A stretch of 64,000 bases of DNA from Loktanella fryxellensis (GCF_900110065.1 NZ_FOCI01000016.1:1-64000); one strand, 5' to 3'; positions 28,967 to 38,990 are shown, numbered from the stretch's first letter. Numbers and translations: made by a program. Notes: generated by a model not told the origin, from the sequence alone.

Positions 28967-31549
28967 TCAGACCTTTGGCGGTGCGGCGGGTGGCTGGGCA
29001 CCCACCGGTAAGCGCGCCTCCAGCGCCAGCTGGGCGGCGGAAAGCCGCGCAAGGGGCACCCGGAATGGCGAGCACGACACGTAATCGAATCCCTGCGTGC
29101 GACAGAATCCGATGGCCGCCCGCGTGCCGCCGTGTTCGCCACAGATCGACACGACCACGTCGGGCCGCCCTGCGCGTCCCCGCGCCGCACCGATCGCCAG
29201 AAGCTCGCCCACCCCCTCCAGATCGAGGGTGTGGAACGGGTCCTCGGCATAGACGCCCTGCTGGACATAGGTGGACATGAAACGCCCGGCATCGTCGCGC
29301 GACAGCCCGTAGGTCATCTGCGTCAGATCGTTCGTGCCGAACGACAGGAAGGCCGCGTGCTTCACCAGATCCTCGGCCCGCAGCGCGGCGCGGGGCGTCT
29401 CTACCATCACGCCGAGCTTGAAGGCGAAGGCCGTCCCCGTCTCGCGCTGGACGGCCAAGGCCACCGCATCGACGCGGGCCTTGATGATCTCGACCTCGCG
29501 CGCGGCACTGATAAGGGGGATCATGATCTCGGGCTGCACCGCCAGACCGCGCGCCACCACGTCAGCCACCGCCTCGAAGATGGCGCGGGCCTGCATTTCA
29601 TAGATCTCGGGGATGGCGATGCCCTGACGCACGCCGCGCATGCCCAGCATGGGGTTGTATTCCGACAGCGCCTGCACCCGTTCGGTCACGTCCGTCACGG
29701 GCATGGCTAGCTGTTCCGCCAGATCGCGCTGTCCCGCGCGGTCATAGGGCAGGAATTCATGCAGCGGCATGTCGAACAGCCGGATGCAGACGGGCCGCCC
29801 GTCCATGATCGCGAACAGGTCGGCGAAATCGGCCCGCTGCATGGGCAGCAGCCGGTCCAGCACCGCCCGCCGGTCGTCGGCGGTTTCGGCAAAGATCATC
29901 TCGCGCATGACACCCAGCCGATCGCCCTGAAAGAACATGTGTTCCGTCCGGCACAGCCCGATGCCTTCGGCGGCGAAATTGCTGGCGGTCTGCGCGTCCG
30001 CCGGCGTGTCCGCATTGGCGCGCACGCCGATGTCGCGAAAATCGTCGGCCCACGCCAGCAGCGTCTGGAACGCATCGTCCAGCACCGCCTCCAGCATGGC
30101 AGGCGCACCCGCAAGCACTGCGCCCGTCGTGCCGTCGACGGTGATCGTGTCGCCCACCGCGAACCGCCGCCCGCCGGGGGCCACGATCACGCCGCGCTTG
30201 CGGTCGATGGTCAGGTCGGACGCCCCCACCACGCAGGGCAGCCCAAGGCCGCGCCCGATCACCGCCGCGTGGCTGGTGATGCCGCCGCGCATGGTCAGCA
30301 CCGCCTGAGCGGCGTGCATGCCACGGATATCCTCCGGCGTCGTTTCGCGCCGCACCAATACGCAGGCCTCGCCGCGCGCCGCACTCGCCTGCGCCTCGCT
30401 TGCGGTCAGCACGATGCGGCCGGTGGCGGCACCGGGGCTGGCGGCGATGCCGCGCACGATCACATCGCGGGGCTCTGCCGGGTCGATCTGGCGGTGCAGC
30501 ATTTCCGACAGGGCGTTGGGCGGCACGCGCATCACCGCCTCTTCGCGCGGGATGATGCCGTCGGTGGCCAGCGCCACGGCGATCTGGACCTGCGCGCGAC
30601 TGGACCGTTGCACGCGCACGGCGTCGAGGATGTGCAGCACGCCGCTTTCCAGCGTGAATTCGATCTGCATTTCCTCGCGCAGGCGCGACCGGGCGGTCCA
30701 GCCGTATTCCAGCAGTTGCGCAAAGATGTCGGGGCACAGATCCTCGAGCGCGGGACCGCGCCCGTCCTGCGTCAGATAGATCGCGCCCGTCTTGTCGTTC
30801 AGAGCGTCGCGGCCCTGCGACTGTGACAGATAGCGGCCGACCACGCGCGGCTGGCCGGTCTGCGCATCGACGAACTGGATCACGCCGGATCCGCTTTCGC
30901 CCATGCCCACACCCAGCGCCAGTTCCTGCACCACCAGCCCCAGCCCCGCATCGCGCGGCGCGCCCTTGGCCTCTCGCAGCAGGCGGGCAGAGGTGCCGTC
31001 CCACGCCCGGGCCATTGATCGCAGCACCTCGGCCAGTTGCACCTGCACATCCTGCGGAAAGCGCTGCTCGGCCTCCTGTTCGTACATGTCGAGGGCGGCA
31101 TGCAACGCATGGGCGCCGGTCAGGTTGGGAAAATCGAACGCATCGGGGTCCAGACGGGCCACATGAACGGCATAGGATTGCACGAATCGAAGGTAGAGGG
31201 CGGTCGCCGCCGCCTCGCCCACGCGCATGCTCAGACTGCGGTGGACCGCGTCGGTCATGCCGATGTTCAGGATCGCCCCCGGCCCGCCCCAGTCCGGGTC
31301 CTGCGAGGACGGGCGCACCGACAGCAACGGGGCATCCCCGAACGGGGCCAGCAACGCGCCCATATCGGGCAACTGCCCCTTGGCGCAGCGCAGCACCGCG
31401 TCAAAGGACAGCGCCAGCGTGGTAGGCACGGGCATGCCCAGCCGCACGAGGCGCTGCAGGCATTTCGCGCGCCCGCCATGCACGGCGGGCGACATGGGGG
31501 CGGTGGGCGTGATGAGGGTCACATCGGGGATGTCGGGGTCGTGCTGCAC
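28967..31549 (-). CDS. ppdK: Pyruvate, phosphate dikinase
   Basis: Interconverts pyruvate, ATP and phosphate with PEP, AMP and pyrophosphate, for gluconeogenesis from C3 acids. The 860-residue protein has an N-terminal nucleotide-binding domain with HGGRAKCLQRL and LLSVRPSS. A central swivelling domain carries the phospho-His in GGITSHAAVIGRG. The C-terminal PEP barrel includes RLFDMPLHEFLP, VMVETPRAAL, and the catalytic Cys in SICGEHGG. The start is GTG with AAGGA upstream. It lies 90 bases after glyS in the same direction. Confidence 0.95.
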   Translation of the reverse strand: MQHDPDIPDVTLITPTAPMSPAVHGGRAKCLQRLVRLGMPVPTTLALSFDAVLRCAKGQLPDMGALLAPFGDAPLLSVRPSSQDPDWGGPGAILNIGMTDAVHRSLSMRVGEAAATALYLRFVQSYAVHVARLDPDAFDFPNLTGAHALHAALDMYEQEAEQRFPQDVQVQLAEVLRSMARAWDGTSARLLREAKGAPRDAGLGLVVQELALGVGMGESGSGVIQFVDAQTGQPRVVGRYLSQSQGRDALNDKTGAIYLTQDGRGPALEDLCPDIFAQLLEYGWTARSRLREEMQIEFTLESGVLHILDAVRVQRSSRAQVQIAVALATDGIIPREEAVMRVPPNALSEMLHRQIDPAEPRDVIVRGIAASPGAATGRIVLTASEAQASAARGEACVLVRRETTPEDIRGMHAAQAVLTMRGGITSHAAVIGRGLGLPCVVGASDLTIDRKRGVIVAPGGRRFAVGDTITVDGTTGAVLAGAPAMLEAVLDDAFQTLLAWADDFRDIGVRANADTPADAQTASNFAAEGIGLCRTEHMFFQGDRLGVMREMIFAETADDRRAVLDRLLPMQRADFADLFAIMDGRPVCIRLFDMPLHEFLPYDRAGQRDLAEQLAMPVTDVTERVQALSEYNPMLGMRGVRQGIAIPEIYEMQARAIFEAVADVVARGLAVQPEIMIPLISAAREVEIIKARVDAVALAVQRETGTAFAFKLGVMVETPRAALRAEDLVKHAAFLSFGTNDLTQMTYGLSRDDAGRFMSTYVQQGVYAEDPFHTLDLEGVGELLAIGAARGRAGRPDVVVSICGEHGGTRAAIGFCRTQGFDYVSCSPFRVPLARLSAAQLALEARLPVGAQPPAAPPKV

Positions 31550-31639
31550 TGCGGCAATCCTTGGCTTCGCGTCACCATAGGACTGCCGCGGGCGGCCTGT
31601 AAAGCGCGCCGGACAGGCAATGTGTCATGACCGAAGGTG

Positions 31640-33916
31640 TCAGCCCTCGATCCGTGTCAGGTCGGCCACCGACAGGCAGATTGTGCGGATCCGCGACAGC
31701 AGATTCAGTCGGTTGCGCCGCAGGATCTGGCTGTCCGCATTCACCTGCACGGCGGTGAAGAACGCGTCGATCGGCCCCCGCAGCGCGGCCATGGCGGCCA
31801 TCGCGGCACCGAAATCCTCACTCCGCATCGCTGGCGCGATCTGCTCTTCGGCAGCGTCGAGGGCGGCGAACAGGTCCTTCTCCTCGGGCGCCTCGGCGAA
31901 CTTCAACTCGGCACCATAGGAGTATTCGACGCCGTCCTTCGCCTCGGCCTGCGTGAGGATGTTGTTGGCCCGCTTGAAGCCCTGCAGCAGGTTGATCCCG
32001 TCGTCGGTCTGCAAGGTCGCCTGCAAGGCACGGGCGCGTTTCACCAGCAGGGTCAGGTCGTCGTTGCCGGGCATGGCGATGCAGGCGTCGATCACGTCGT
32101 GCCGGATGCCCTGATCCTTGAGATAGACCTTGAGGCGGTCATGGAAGAAGGAGAGGAGGTCGTTGGCGATAGCTTCCTTGTTTCGAATACGTTCTGGACG
32201 GTAACCATTATCACCTATTGTCGGTTGCAAGGTCACATCACCAGCCACCACAAATGATTTCACCTCATCAGAAGTCATCTTAACATACTGAGAGTCATAA
32301 ACATTGTAGGCCCCCAACATCCAATTCTCGTCCCCATCGCTTTCTCCAAGCAAGATGCTTCCTAGCCCTGCTTCGACAGTCGATATGATCGTATTGATGT
32401 ATTGGTCTTCTAGAATTGATTTGATCTTCAAGGTCAGATCATTCTCCAACACCAGCCGGATCACCCCCAGTGCGGCGCGGCGCAGCGCGAAGGGGTCCTT
32501 CGACCCCGTGGGCTTCTCGTCAATGGCCCAGAAGCCGGTCAGCGTATCGAGCTTGTCGGCCAGCGCCACGGCGACGCTGACGGGGGCCACAGGCACCGCG
32601 TCGGACGGGCCCATCGGCTTCCAGTGTTCCTCGGCGGCCGCAGCCACCTCTGGCGCGCGGCCCGCAGCGGCGGCGTAGTAGCGGCCCATCAGGCCCTGCA
32701 GTTCGGGGAACTCGCCCACCATCTCGGACCGCAGGTCGGCCTTGGCGATCTGGGCGGCCTCGAACGCCTGATCGGGGTCTGCACCCACACTCGGCGCAAT
32801 CTCTCGCGCCAATGCGGCAATCCGGTCGATCCGGTCGCGCTGCGACCCCAGCTTGTTGTGGAACGTCACCGCCGACAGACCGTCCAGCCACGGCTGCATG
32901 CCCGCCTGCGCCACGGCAAGGTCGTTGTCGTAGAAGAACTGCGCATCCGACAGGCGTGCGGACAGCACGCGCTGGTTGCCGGTCAGGATCGTCTCGCCGC
33001 CGTCCGCCGCCTCTATGTTGGCCACGGTGACGAAGCGTTCGATGCGGCCCGACTTGGGGTTGCGCACGGAAAAGAACTTCTGATGCGCCCGCATGGAGGT
33101 TTGCAGCACCTCCGGCGGCAGAGCCAGAAAGCGGTCGTCGATCCGGCCCGTCAGGACCACGGGCCATTCGACCAGCCCCGCCACCTCGGCCAGCAGGGCG
33201 CGGTCTTCGACGACTTCCAGCCCGGTGGCAAAGGCCTGCGACGTGGCCTCGGCCCAGATCGCATCGGCCCGCGCTTCGGGGCGCAGCATGACGCGGGCGC
33301 GCATCAGCTTCGCCTCGTAATCCTCGAAGGACGTGAGAGAAAATGCATCGGGCGCCATGAAGCGGTGGCCGCGCGTGACGTTGCCCGACGTGATGTGATC
33401 GACGGTGACGGGCACCACCTCTGCCCCGTCGTCGCCCGTCAGGATGCACAGGATCGCCTGCAGCGGGCGCACCCAGCGCAAGCTGCCATTGCCCCAGCGC
33501 ATCGACTTGGGCCACGGGAAGGTGCGGATCGTGCGTTCCAGCACTTCGGCCACGATGTCGGCAGCCTCGCGCCCCGGCTTGTCGATGACGGCGACGTAGA
33601 ACGCGCCCTTCTTGTCCTCGCGGCTTTCCAACTGCTCCACCGTCAGCCCGGTGGACCGCAGGAAGCCGTCCAGCGCCTGTGCCGGTGCGCCGACCTTGGG
33701 GCCCTTGCGCTCTTCGCGCACGGGGCGGCTGCGGTCGGTCAACCCTTCCAGATGCAGGGTCAGGCGGCATGGCGTGGCAAAGGCCGCGGCAGAGGCATAG
33801 GTCAGACCCGCCTCGACCAGACCGTCCGTCACCAGCGTCTTCAGGTCGGCGCTGGCCTGCGCTTGCATCCGGGCGGGGATTTCTTCGGAGAAGAGCTCAA
33901 TCAGCAGGTCGGGCAT
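31640..33916 (-). CDS. glyS: Glycine-tRNA ligase beta subunit with atypical insert
   Basis: Beta subunit of the heterotetrameric bacterial glycyl-tRNA synthetase, which binds and supports charging of tRNA-Gly. The 758-residue protein starts [17 protein letters not shown], the family N-terminus, at the ATG 33916. That ATG overlaps the DUF6446 stop as TGATG; the open frame to 34480 is a shadow. The C-terminal HD/DALR anticodon-binding parts are present. It is about 70 residues longer than E. coli GlyS. Residues ~491-582 (32172-32445) are encoded at about 44% G+C, in frame and without stops, between RLVLEND and LLSFFHDRLKVYL. Confidence 0.95.
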   Translation of the reverse strand: MPDLLIELFSEEIPARMQAQASADLKTLVTDGLVEAGLTYASAAAFATPCRLTLHLEGLTDRSRPVREERKGPKVGAPAQALDGFLRSTGLTVEQLESREDKKGAFYVAVIDKPGREAADIVAEVLERTIRTFPWPKSMRWGNGSLRWVRPLQAILCILTGDDGAEVVPVTVDHITSGNVTRGHRFMAPDAFSLTSFEDYEAKLMRARVMLRPEARADAIWAEATSQAFATGLEVVEDRALLAEVAGLVEWPVVLTGRIDDRFLALPPEVLQTSMRAHQKFFSVRNPKSGRIERFVTVANIEAADGGETILTGNQRVLSARLSDAQFFYDNDLAVAQAGMQPWLDGLSAVTFHNKLGSQRDRIDRIAALAREIAPSVGADPDQAFEAAQIAKADLRSEMVGEFPELQGLMGRYYAAAAGRAPEVAAAAEEHWKPMGPSDAVPVAPVSVAVALADKLDTLTGFWAIDEKPTGSKDPFALRRAALGVIRLVLENDLTLKIKSILEDQYINTIISTVEAGLGSILLGESDGDENWMLGAYNVYDSQYVKMTSDEVKSFVVAGDVTLQPTIGDNGYRPERIRNKEAIANDLLSFFHDRLKVYLKDQGIRHDVIDACIAMPGNDDLTLLVKRARALQATLQTDDGINLLQGFKRANNILTQAEAKDGVEYSYGAELKFAEAPEEKDLFAALDAAEEQIAPAMRSEDFGAAMAAMAALRGPIDAFFTAVQVNADSQILRRNRLNLLSRIRTICLSVADLTRIEG

Positions 33917-34443
33917 CAGCGCGTGCTTTCGGGTGGGGGTGGGCAGCCTTCGGGGGCGGGATTGCCGTCGAAGACGACCTCGCCGCAGGCGTTGATCTCG
34001 TGCCAGGCAAAGGCGCGGCCATCGGGATAGACCGCCACGATGCGGTCGATGCCATATTGCACGTCGCCCTGCCCCAGAAACGCGATCGCGGTGCCGGATT
34101 GCAGATCTGCGCCGATCTGTCCCGCGTCGAAGCAGTCGAACCAGCCGGGGCCCACGCGCGGTTCTGCGCCGTCCGCGATCACGTAGGTTTCCGTCAGCAT
34201 CGCAAGGCTGGCGGGCATGGTATAGCACGCGCGGTAGCGCAGCGGGCTGCTGTCGCTGTTGATGCCCTGATAGCCCTCGAACGCCACGGGCTCCGCCGTG
34301 CCGGTGGTCAGTGACACCATCTGCACGTTCGCGTCCGCCACGGGCACTTCGGCGTAATAGGCATAGACCTGCAGGTAATACAGGGCGACGCCTGCGATCA
34401 CGGCAATCAGCACGATGGCACCTATCCAGAGTTTCGCGATCAT
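33916..34443 (-). CDS. DUF6446-type membrane-anchored protein
   Basis: A 175-residue protein with one N-terminal membrane helix ([18 protein letters not shown], residues 7-24) and a periplasmic domain. That domain has a C-Y-T region and four cysteines in ACYT, FDCF, NACG and EGCP, possibly forming disulfides. I recall this family lying between glyQ and glyS in Rhodobacterales. Its start overlaps glyQ (ATGA) and its stop overlaps glyS (TGATG), so it is co-translated with both synthetase subunits. Function unknown. Confidence 0.8.
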   Translation of the reverse strand: MIAKLWIGAIVLIAVIAGVALYYLQVYAYYAEVPVADANVQMVSLTTGTAEPVAFEGYQGINSDSSPLRYRACYTMPASLAMLTETYVIADGAEPRVGPGWFDCFDAGQIGADLQSGTAIAFLGQGDVQYGIDRIVAVYPDGRAFAWHEINACGEVVFDGNPAPEGCPPPPESTR

Positions 34444-35360
34444 GCGGCGGCACCGCCTGCAGGGGTCTGCACAAAGGCATCGGCGCAGGCCTTGGCCAAT
34501 GTCCGCACCCGCCCGATATAGGCCTGCCGTTCGGTCACGGAAATCACGCCGCGCGCGTCCAGCAGGTTGAACAGGTGGCTGGCCTTGATGGCCTGGTCAT
34601 AGGCCGGATGCGCCATGCGGATGGTCCGCCCCGTGCGCGGGTCGGTCGCGTCCTGTGCGAGGATGCGGGCGCACTCCGCCTCTGCATCCTCGAAATGCCG
34701 CAGCAGCGTGGTCGTATCCGCCACGTCGAAATTCCAGCGCGCATATTCCTGTTCGGTCTGCAGGAAGATGTCGCCATAGGTCAGCGGAATCGGCGCACCC
34801 GGCGCGTTGAACGGCATGTCCATGACGTGATCGACGCCAAGGACATACATCGCCAGCCGCTCCAACCCATAGGTCAATTCGCCCGATACGGGCGCGCAGT
34901 CGTGGCCGCCGATCTGCTGGAAATAGGTGAACTGAGACACTTCCATGCCGTCGCACCAGACCTCCCACCCCAGACCCCAGGCACCCAGTGTCGGGCTTTC
35001 CCAGTCATCCTCGACAAAGCGAATGTCGTGCACCGCAGCGTCGATGCCGATGGCGGCGAGGCTGCCCAGATACAGGTCCTGCATGTCGGGCGGGCTGGGT
35101 TTGATGATGACCTGATACTGGTAGTAATGCTGAAGGCGGTTCGGATTTTCGCCGTAACGCCCGTCGGTCGGGCGGCGCGACGGCTGGACATAGGCGGCAG
35201 CCCACGGCCGAGAGCCGAGCGCGCGCAGGGTGGTGGCGGGGTGGAACGTGCCTGCCCCCACCTCCATGTCGTAGGGTTGCAGCACGGCGCAGCCTTGCGC
35301 CGCCCAATAGGTCTGAAGCGCCAGGATGATGTCCTGGAAACACGTCGGTCGGTCGGCCAT
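34440..35360 (-). CDS. glyQ: Glycine-tRNA ligase alpha subunit
   Basis: Catalytic subunit of the alpha2beta2 glycyl-tRNA synthetase; with glyS it charges tRNA-Gly. The 306-residue protein is of typical length. It has the class II motifs, with [16 protein letters not shown] at the start, [19 protein letters not shown] around motif 2, and [19 protein letters not shown]. It is first in glyQ-DUF6446-glyS-ppdK and divergent from the trypsin-like gene at 35529. Confidence 0.97.
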   Translation of the reverse strand: MADRPTCFQDIILALQTYWAAQGCAVLQPYDMEVGAGTFHPATTLRALGSRPWAAAYVQPSRRPTDGRYGENPNRLQHYYQYQVIIKPSPPDMQDLYLGSLAAIGIDAAVHDIRFVEDDWESPTLGAWGLGWEVWCDGMEVSQFTYFQQIGGHDCAPVSGELTYGLERLAMYVLGVDHVMDMPFNAPGAPIPLTYGDIFLQTEQEYARWNFDVADTTTLLRHFEDAEAECARILAQDATDPRTGRTIRMAHPAYDQAIKASHLFNLLDARGVISVTERQAYIGRVRTLAKACADAFVQTPAGGAAA

Positions 35361-35528
35361 GTCGCCCCCTTGTCAATACGCGTGATCCATAGGGGGTGCG
35401 TTGCACAGGGTCAATCGTGCCACAGCCGATTGAATCCCGTCCCGACACGCGGTTTTGTGCTGCACGGATGGGCCAGACGTGCCAGACCGCGCGCGGGCGA
35501 CGGGCCGGTTTTAAAGGGTTGGGATGCG

Positions 35529-37373
35529 ATGAAGCGGTGTGCGGTCTGGATCGTGGCGGCGGCCTTTGGCGCGGTGGCACAGGGTGCCATCGCCCAGTCC
35601 GCAAACGTGGGTGGCATCGTCGCCGACGCCCCCGTGACCGGCACCTGGATCCAGCTGGAGGCGCAGCCGACATTGACCGCCGCCGAGACCCGCGTGCGGG
35701 TCTATGCGGGACAGGCGGATGCGACCACGGCCGCGACCATCGCGGGCTTCTCCGTGGGGCCGACATGGTATGCGGTGGTCAGCGGTCCCTATGCCGACCG
35801 CGCAGCGGCGCAGGACGGGCTGCGCGCCCTGCGCGCGCAGGGCCTTGCGCCGTCCGACGCCTTTCTGACCAATGGCGACAGCTTTAGCCGTCGGTTCTGG
35901 CCTGTGGCCGGGGCCACGGTTGCAACCGCCCCGGCGGTTACGATCACCACACCCCCCGCCACTGCGCCGGACACAGCGCGACCCGGCGATCCTGCAGCCG
36001 CCCCCGACGCGGCCCCGCAGATCGTCGTCACGATACCATCCCCGGCACCGGAGGAGTCGCTGCAGGACGCCCGCGTTTCCGAACAGGCCCTGACCCAGGA
36101 GCAGAAGGAACAGTTGCAGACCGCCCTCGGGGATGCAGGCTTCTATGACGCGACCGTGGACGGTGCCTTCGGTCGCGGGACCCGTGCGGCGATGGAGGCG
36201 TGGCAACTCGCCAACGGCTTTTCCCCCACCGGCGTGCTGACCACAACGCAGCGCAAGCGGCTGGTGGACGCCTACAACGCCGTGCTGGCGGGCCTCGATC
36301 TGCAACGGGTGCGCGACAGTGCCGCGGGGGTGGAGGTTCTGATCCCCACGGCCGTCGTCACCTTTGCGGGCTACGAGCCGCCCTTCGCCCGGTTCGGCCC
36401 GGCGGGCGACCTGCCCGCGCAGGTGCTGCTGATCAGCCAGACCGGCGACGCCAACCGTCTGGCCGGCCTGTACGAAATCCTGCAGACCCTCGACATCTTT
36501 CCCGCCGATGGTCCGCGCGCGCGCACCGAGACGGGATTCGAGATCGCGGGCACCGGCAGCGACCTGCAATCCTATGCGACCGCGACGCTGACTGGTGACA
36601 CGATCAAGGGCTTTGCCCTGATCTGGCCCGCAGGCGACGCCGCCCGGTTCGAGCGTTTGCGCAGCGAGATGGCCGCGAGCTTTACCGCGACCGACGGCGT
36701 GCTGGACCCCGCCCTGACGGCACCGGGCACGGATCAGGCCATCGACCTGATCGCCGGGCTAGAGATCCGGACACCCAAGACCACCCGCAGCGGGTTCTAC
36801 ATCGACGACCGGGGCCGCGTGCTGACCGACGCGACCGGCGTGGCGGACTGCGAGGACATCACCATCGACGGCACCCACACAGCGACCGCGACGCTGGTCT
36901 ACGCAGCACTCGGCCTTGCGGTGCTGACCCCGCAGGACGCGCTGTCACCGCTGGCGGTGGCCGCGTTCCAGACACAGGTGCCGCGCCTGCAGACCGAAGT
37001 GGCGGTGGCGGGCTATCCCTATGGCGGGGTGCTGGCACGACCGGCGCTGACCTTTGGCCGCCTTGCGGACGTGCGCGGGCTCGACGGCGACGACGGGGTC
37101 AAGCGGGTCGCCCTGCGCGCCGCCCCCGGCGATGCGGGCGGGCCGGTCTATGACAACAGCGGTGCGGTGCTGGGGATGCTGCTGCCCCGCGCGACGGGCG
37201 GCGACCAGGTGCTGCCGGACGATGTTGCGTTCCTGCGCAGCGGCGACGCGATCGTGGCCGCCCTGACGGGGGCGGGCATCGCGCCGCAGACGACCGACAC
37301 GCTGACCTTCATGCCGCCAGAGGCGCTGACCCGCCGCGCCGCCGACACCACCGTGCTGGTCAGCTGCTGGTAA
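35529..37373 (+). CDS. SPOR / peptidoglycan-binding / degenerate trypsin-like protein
   Basis: A 614-residue exported protein; the signal peptide ends near GAIAQS. Segments in order are an N-terminal SPOR-like domain (~37-125), a Pro/Ala/Thr linker, a peptidoglycan-binding_1 domain (~194-255, FYDATVDGAFGRGTRAAMEAWQ), a middle domain, and a C-terminal trypsin-like domain (~415-600). In the last, the expected GDSGGP reads GDAGGP, so the nucleophile is Ala. The place of the usual TNAHVV histidine is TDATGV, and the aspartate position of DLAVL is LGLAVL. The protease therefore looks inactive, a cell-wall-bound binding or scaffold protein. The start at 35529 is set by the signal peptide. Confidence 0.82.
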   Translation: MKRCAVWIVAAAFGAVAQGAIAQSANVGGIVADAPVTGTWIQLEAQPTLTAAETRVRVYAGQADATTAATIAGFSVGPTWYAVVSGPYADRAAAQDGLRALRAQGLAPSDAFLTNGDSFSRRFWPVAGATVATAPAVTITTPPATAPDTARPGDPAAAPDAAPQIVVTIPSPAPEESLQDARVSEQALTQEQKEQLQTALGDAGFYDATVDGAFGRGTRAAMEAWQLANGFSPTGVLTTTQRKRLVDAYNAVLAGLDLQRVRDSAAGVEVLIPTAVVTFAGYEPPFARFGPAGDLPAQVLLISQTGDANRLAGLYEILQTLDIFPADGPRARTETGFEIAGTGSDLQSYATATLTGDTIKGFALIWPAGDAARFERLRSEMAASFTATDGVLDPALTAPGTDQAIDLIAGLEIRTPKTTRSGFYIDDRGRVLTDATGVADCEDITIDGTHTATATLVYAALGLAVLTPQDALSPLAVAAFQTQVPRLQTEVAVAGYPYGGVLARPALTFGRLADVRGLDGDDGVKRVALRAAPGDAGGPVYDNSGAVLGMLLPRATGGDQVLPDDVAFLRSGDAIVAALTGAGIAPQTTDTLTFMPPEALTRRAADTTVLVSCW

Positions 37374-37376
37374 CCC

Positions 37377-38825
37377 TCAGCTGCGCCAGAACCGGCCCGT
37401 GAAGATCACCAGCACGACCATGATCTCCAGCCGGCCGACCCACATGGCGATCGACAGCAGCCACGTCGCCGTGTCGTTGATGCCCGCAAAATTGCCCGCA
37501 GGCCCGATCTGCGCGCCCAGACCCGGCCCCACGTTCGCCAACGCCGTCGCCGCCCCCGACACGGAGGTGATGAAGTCGAGCCCCGTCAGCCCCAGCAGGA
37601 CCGAGAACAGGCCCAGCAGCAGCACGAAAGCCACGAAGAACGCCATGACGGAGTTCAGCACGTCCGGTCCGACGGGCCGCCCGTCGTAGCGCGGCACGAA
37701 GACGCCGTGCGGCGCGTGGATCTGACGGACCTGCGCCTTGATCGCGGCGAAGAGCAGTTGATAGCGGAATACCTTGATCGAACAACTCGTCGATCCGGCG
37801 CAGCCGCCGATCAGCCCGATGAAGAAGAACATGACGACCGGGAACGTACCCCACTGCATGTAGTCTGCACTGGCGAACCCGGTGCCGGAGATGATCGAGA
37901 CGACGTTGAACAGCGCCTCGCGGAACGCGACCTCGCTCACCTGCCCTTCCAGACCCCAGAGCCATGCGGTCATCAGCAGCGTGATGATCGCGATGATCCA
38001 CAAAAACACCCGCACCTGCGTGTCGCGCAGCAGCGGGGTGGAGGTGCCTGCCAGCAACTGCACGTAGCGCACGAACGGCAAGGCCGCGAGGATCATGAAC
38101 AGTACGGCGGCGTAATGGATCGGCCCCGAATATCCGCCGAACGAGCTGTCGAGGTTGGCCATCCCGCCGGTCGAGACGGTGGACATCGCATGGCACAGCG
38201 CATCGAAGATCGGCATGCCGAGCGCGTTGTAGATCATCATGCAGGCGACGGTCAGCGCCACGTAGATGCCGGAAATCTGGCTGGCGATCTGACCCGCGCG
38301 GGGTAGGATCTTGCCCATCGTGTCGAACGCCTCCGACCGGAAGATCTGCATGCCGCCGACCCGCAGTTCCGGCAGGAATGCCATGGCCACCACGATGATC
38401 CCGATGCCGCCCAGCCATTGCAGCGTCGCGCGCCACAGCTTGATGCCCGCAGGCAGCGCCTCCAGCCCGCCAAAGACCGAGGCACCGGTGGTGGTGACGG
38501 CGGACATTGCCTCGAAATAGGCATCCGTCAGGCTGGCGTTGGTGGCCCCGATCATGAACGGGATCGCGCCGAAGAACGGCAGGACGAACCAGATGCCGGA
38601 GGTCAGCAGGAACGTCTGCCGCAGGGTCAGACCGGCGCTGACGCCATTGGCGCAGGACAAAGCCATCAGGCCACCGACGAGCGCGGTCACGATGGCCGCC
38701 TGCAGGAAGACCGGCGCATGACCGTTGTCGGCCACCAGATCGGCCATGGCCGCCGGCAGCATCGTCACCCCGAGGGCGGCAATGAGCAGGCCGATCACAT
38801 ATCCGACGGGGCGCAGGTCGATCAT
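37377..38825 (-). CDS. trkH: TrkH-family potassium uptake protein
   Basis: A 482-residue inner-membrane protein, the ion-conducting subunit of the Trk potassium uptake system; TrkA supplies the gating ring. Four M1-P-M2 repeats are recognisable by selectivity-filter segments such as SAVTTTGASVF, STVSTGGMANL, SIISGTGFASA and ALANVGPGLG. About ten membrane helices are present. No trkA gene is in the window. It ends three bases from the opposing gene. Confidence 0.94.
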   Translation of the reverse strand: MIDLRPVGYVIGLLIAALGVTMLPAAMADLVADNGHAPVFLQAAIVTALVGGLMALSCANGVSAGLTLRQTFLLTSGIWFVLPFFGAIPFMIGATNASLTDAYFEAMSAVTTTGASVFGGLEALPAGIKLWRATLQWLGGIGIIVVAMAFLPELRVGGMQIFRSEAFDTMGKILPRAGQIASQISGIYVALTVACMMIYNALGMPIFDALCHAMSTVSTGGMANLDSSFGGYSGPIHYAAVLFMILAALPFVRYVQLLAGTSTPLLRDTQVRVFLWIIAIITLLMTAWLWGLEGQVSEVAFREALFNVVSIISGTGFASADYMQWGTFPVVMFFFIGLIGGCAGSTSCSIKVFRYQLLFAAIKAQVRQIHAPHGVFVPRYDGRPVGPDVLNSVMAFFVAFVLLLGLFSVLLGLTGLDFITSVSGAATALANVGPGLGAQIGPAGNFAGINDTATWLLSIAMWVGRLEIMVVLVIFTGRFWRS

Positions 38826-38942
38826 CGCACCGGGGTGCTATGCGCGTGCGGGGCTGTCAAGGCGCGGAGCGCATCGGGGCCGCGGTGTGGGCTGAAGCTG
38901 TGGCTGGGCCGATGCGGCAGCATTATCTGGTAAGGGCCGTCA

Positions 38943-38990
38943 CGGGGGCCAGCCCCCGGACCCCCGGGATATTTCCAACCAGAAGAAGGG
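38943..38990 (-). repeat. A-type intergenic repeat, copy 3
   Basis: On the minus strand the element reads CTTCTTCTGGTTGGAAATAT, then CCCGGGGG, then a hairpin (38943-38949 with 38952-38958). It lies 51 bases beyond the folE2 stop, in the same orientation to that gene as the other two copies are to theirs. Confidence 0.75.

Noticed and set aside
32172..32445. Frameshift or insertion sequence in glyS
   Set aside because: The low-GC segment stays in frame without stops and shows no terminal inverted repeats or transposase, so the gene is treated as intact.
32172..32445. Intein in glyS
   Set aside because: At about 90 residues it is too short, and there is no Cys/Ser start with a terminal His-Asn before the flanking sequence.
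33917..34480. N-terminal extension of glyS to 34480
   Set aside because: The family N-terminus [14 protein letters not shown] starts at 33916 and overlaps the DUF6446 stop; the upstream part is a shadow of that gene.
34311..35528. 400-codon upstream extension of the trypsin-like gene
   Set aside because: It is antisense to glyQ and DUF6446, and a good signal peptide begins at 35529.
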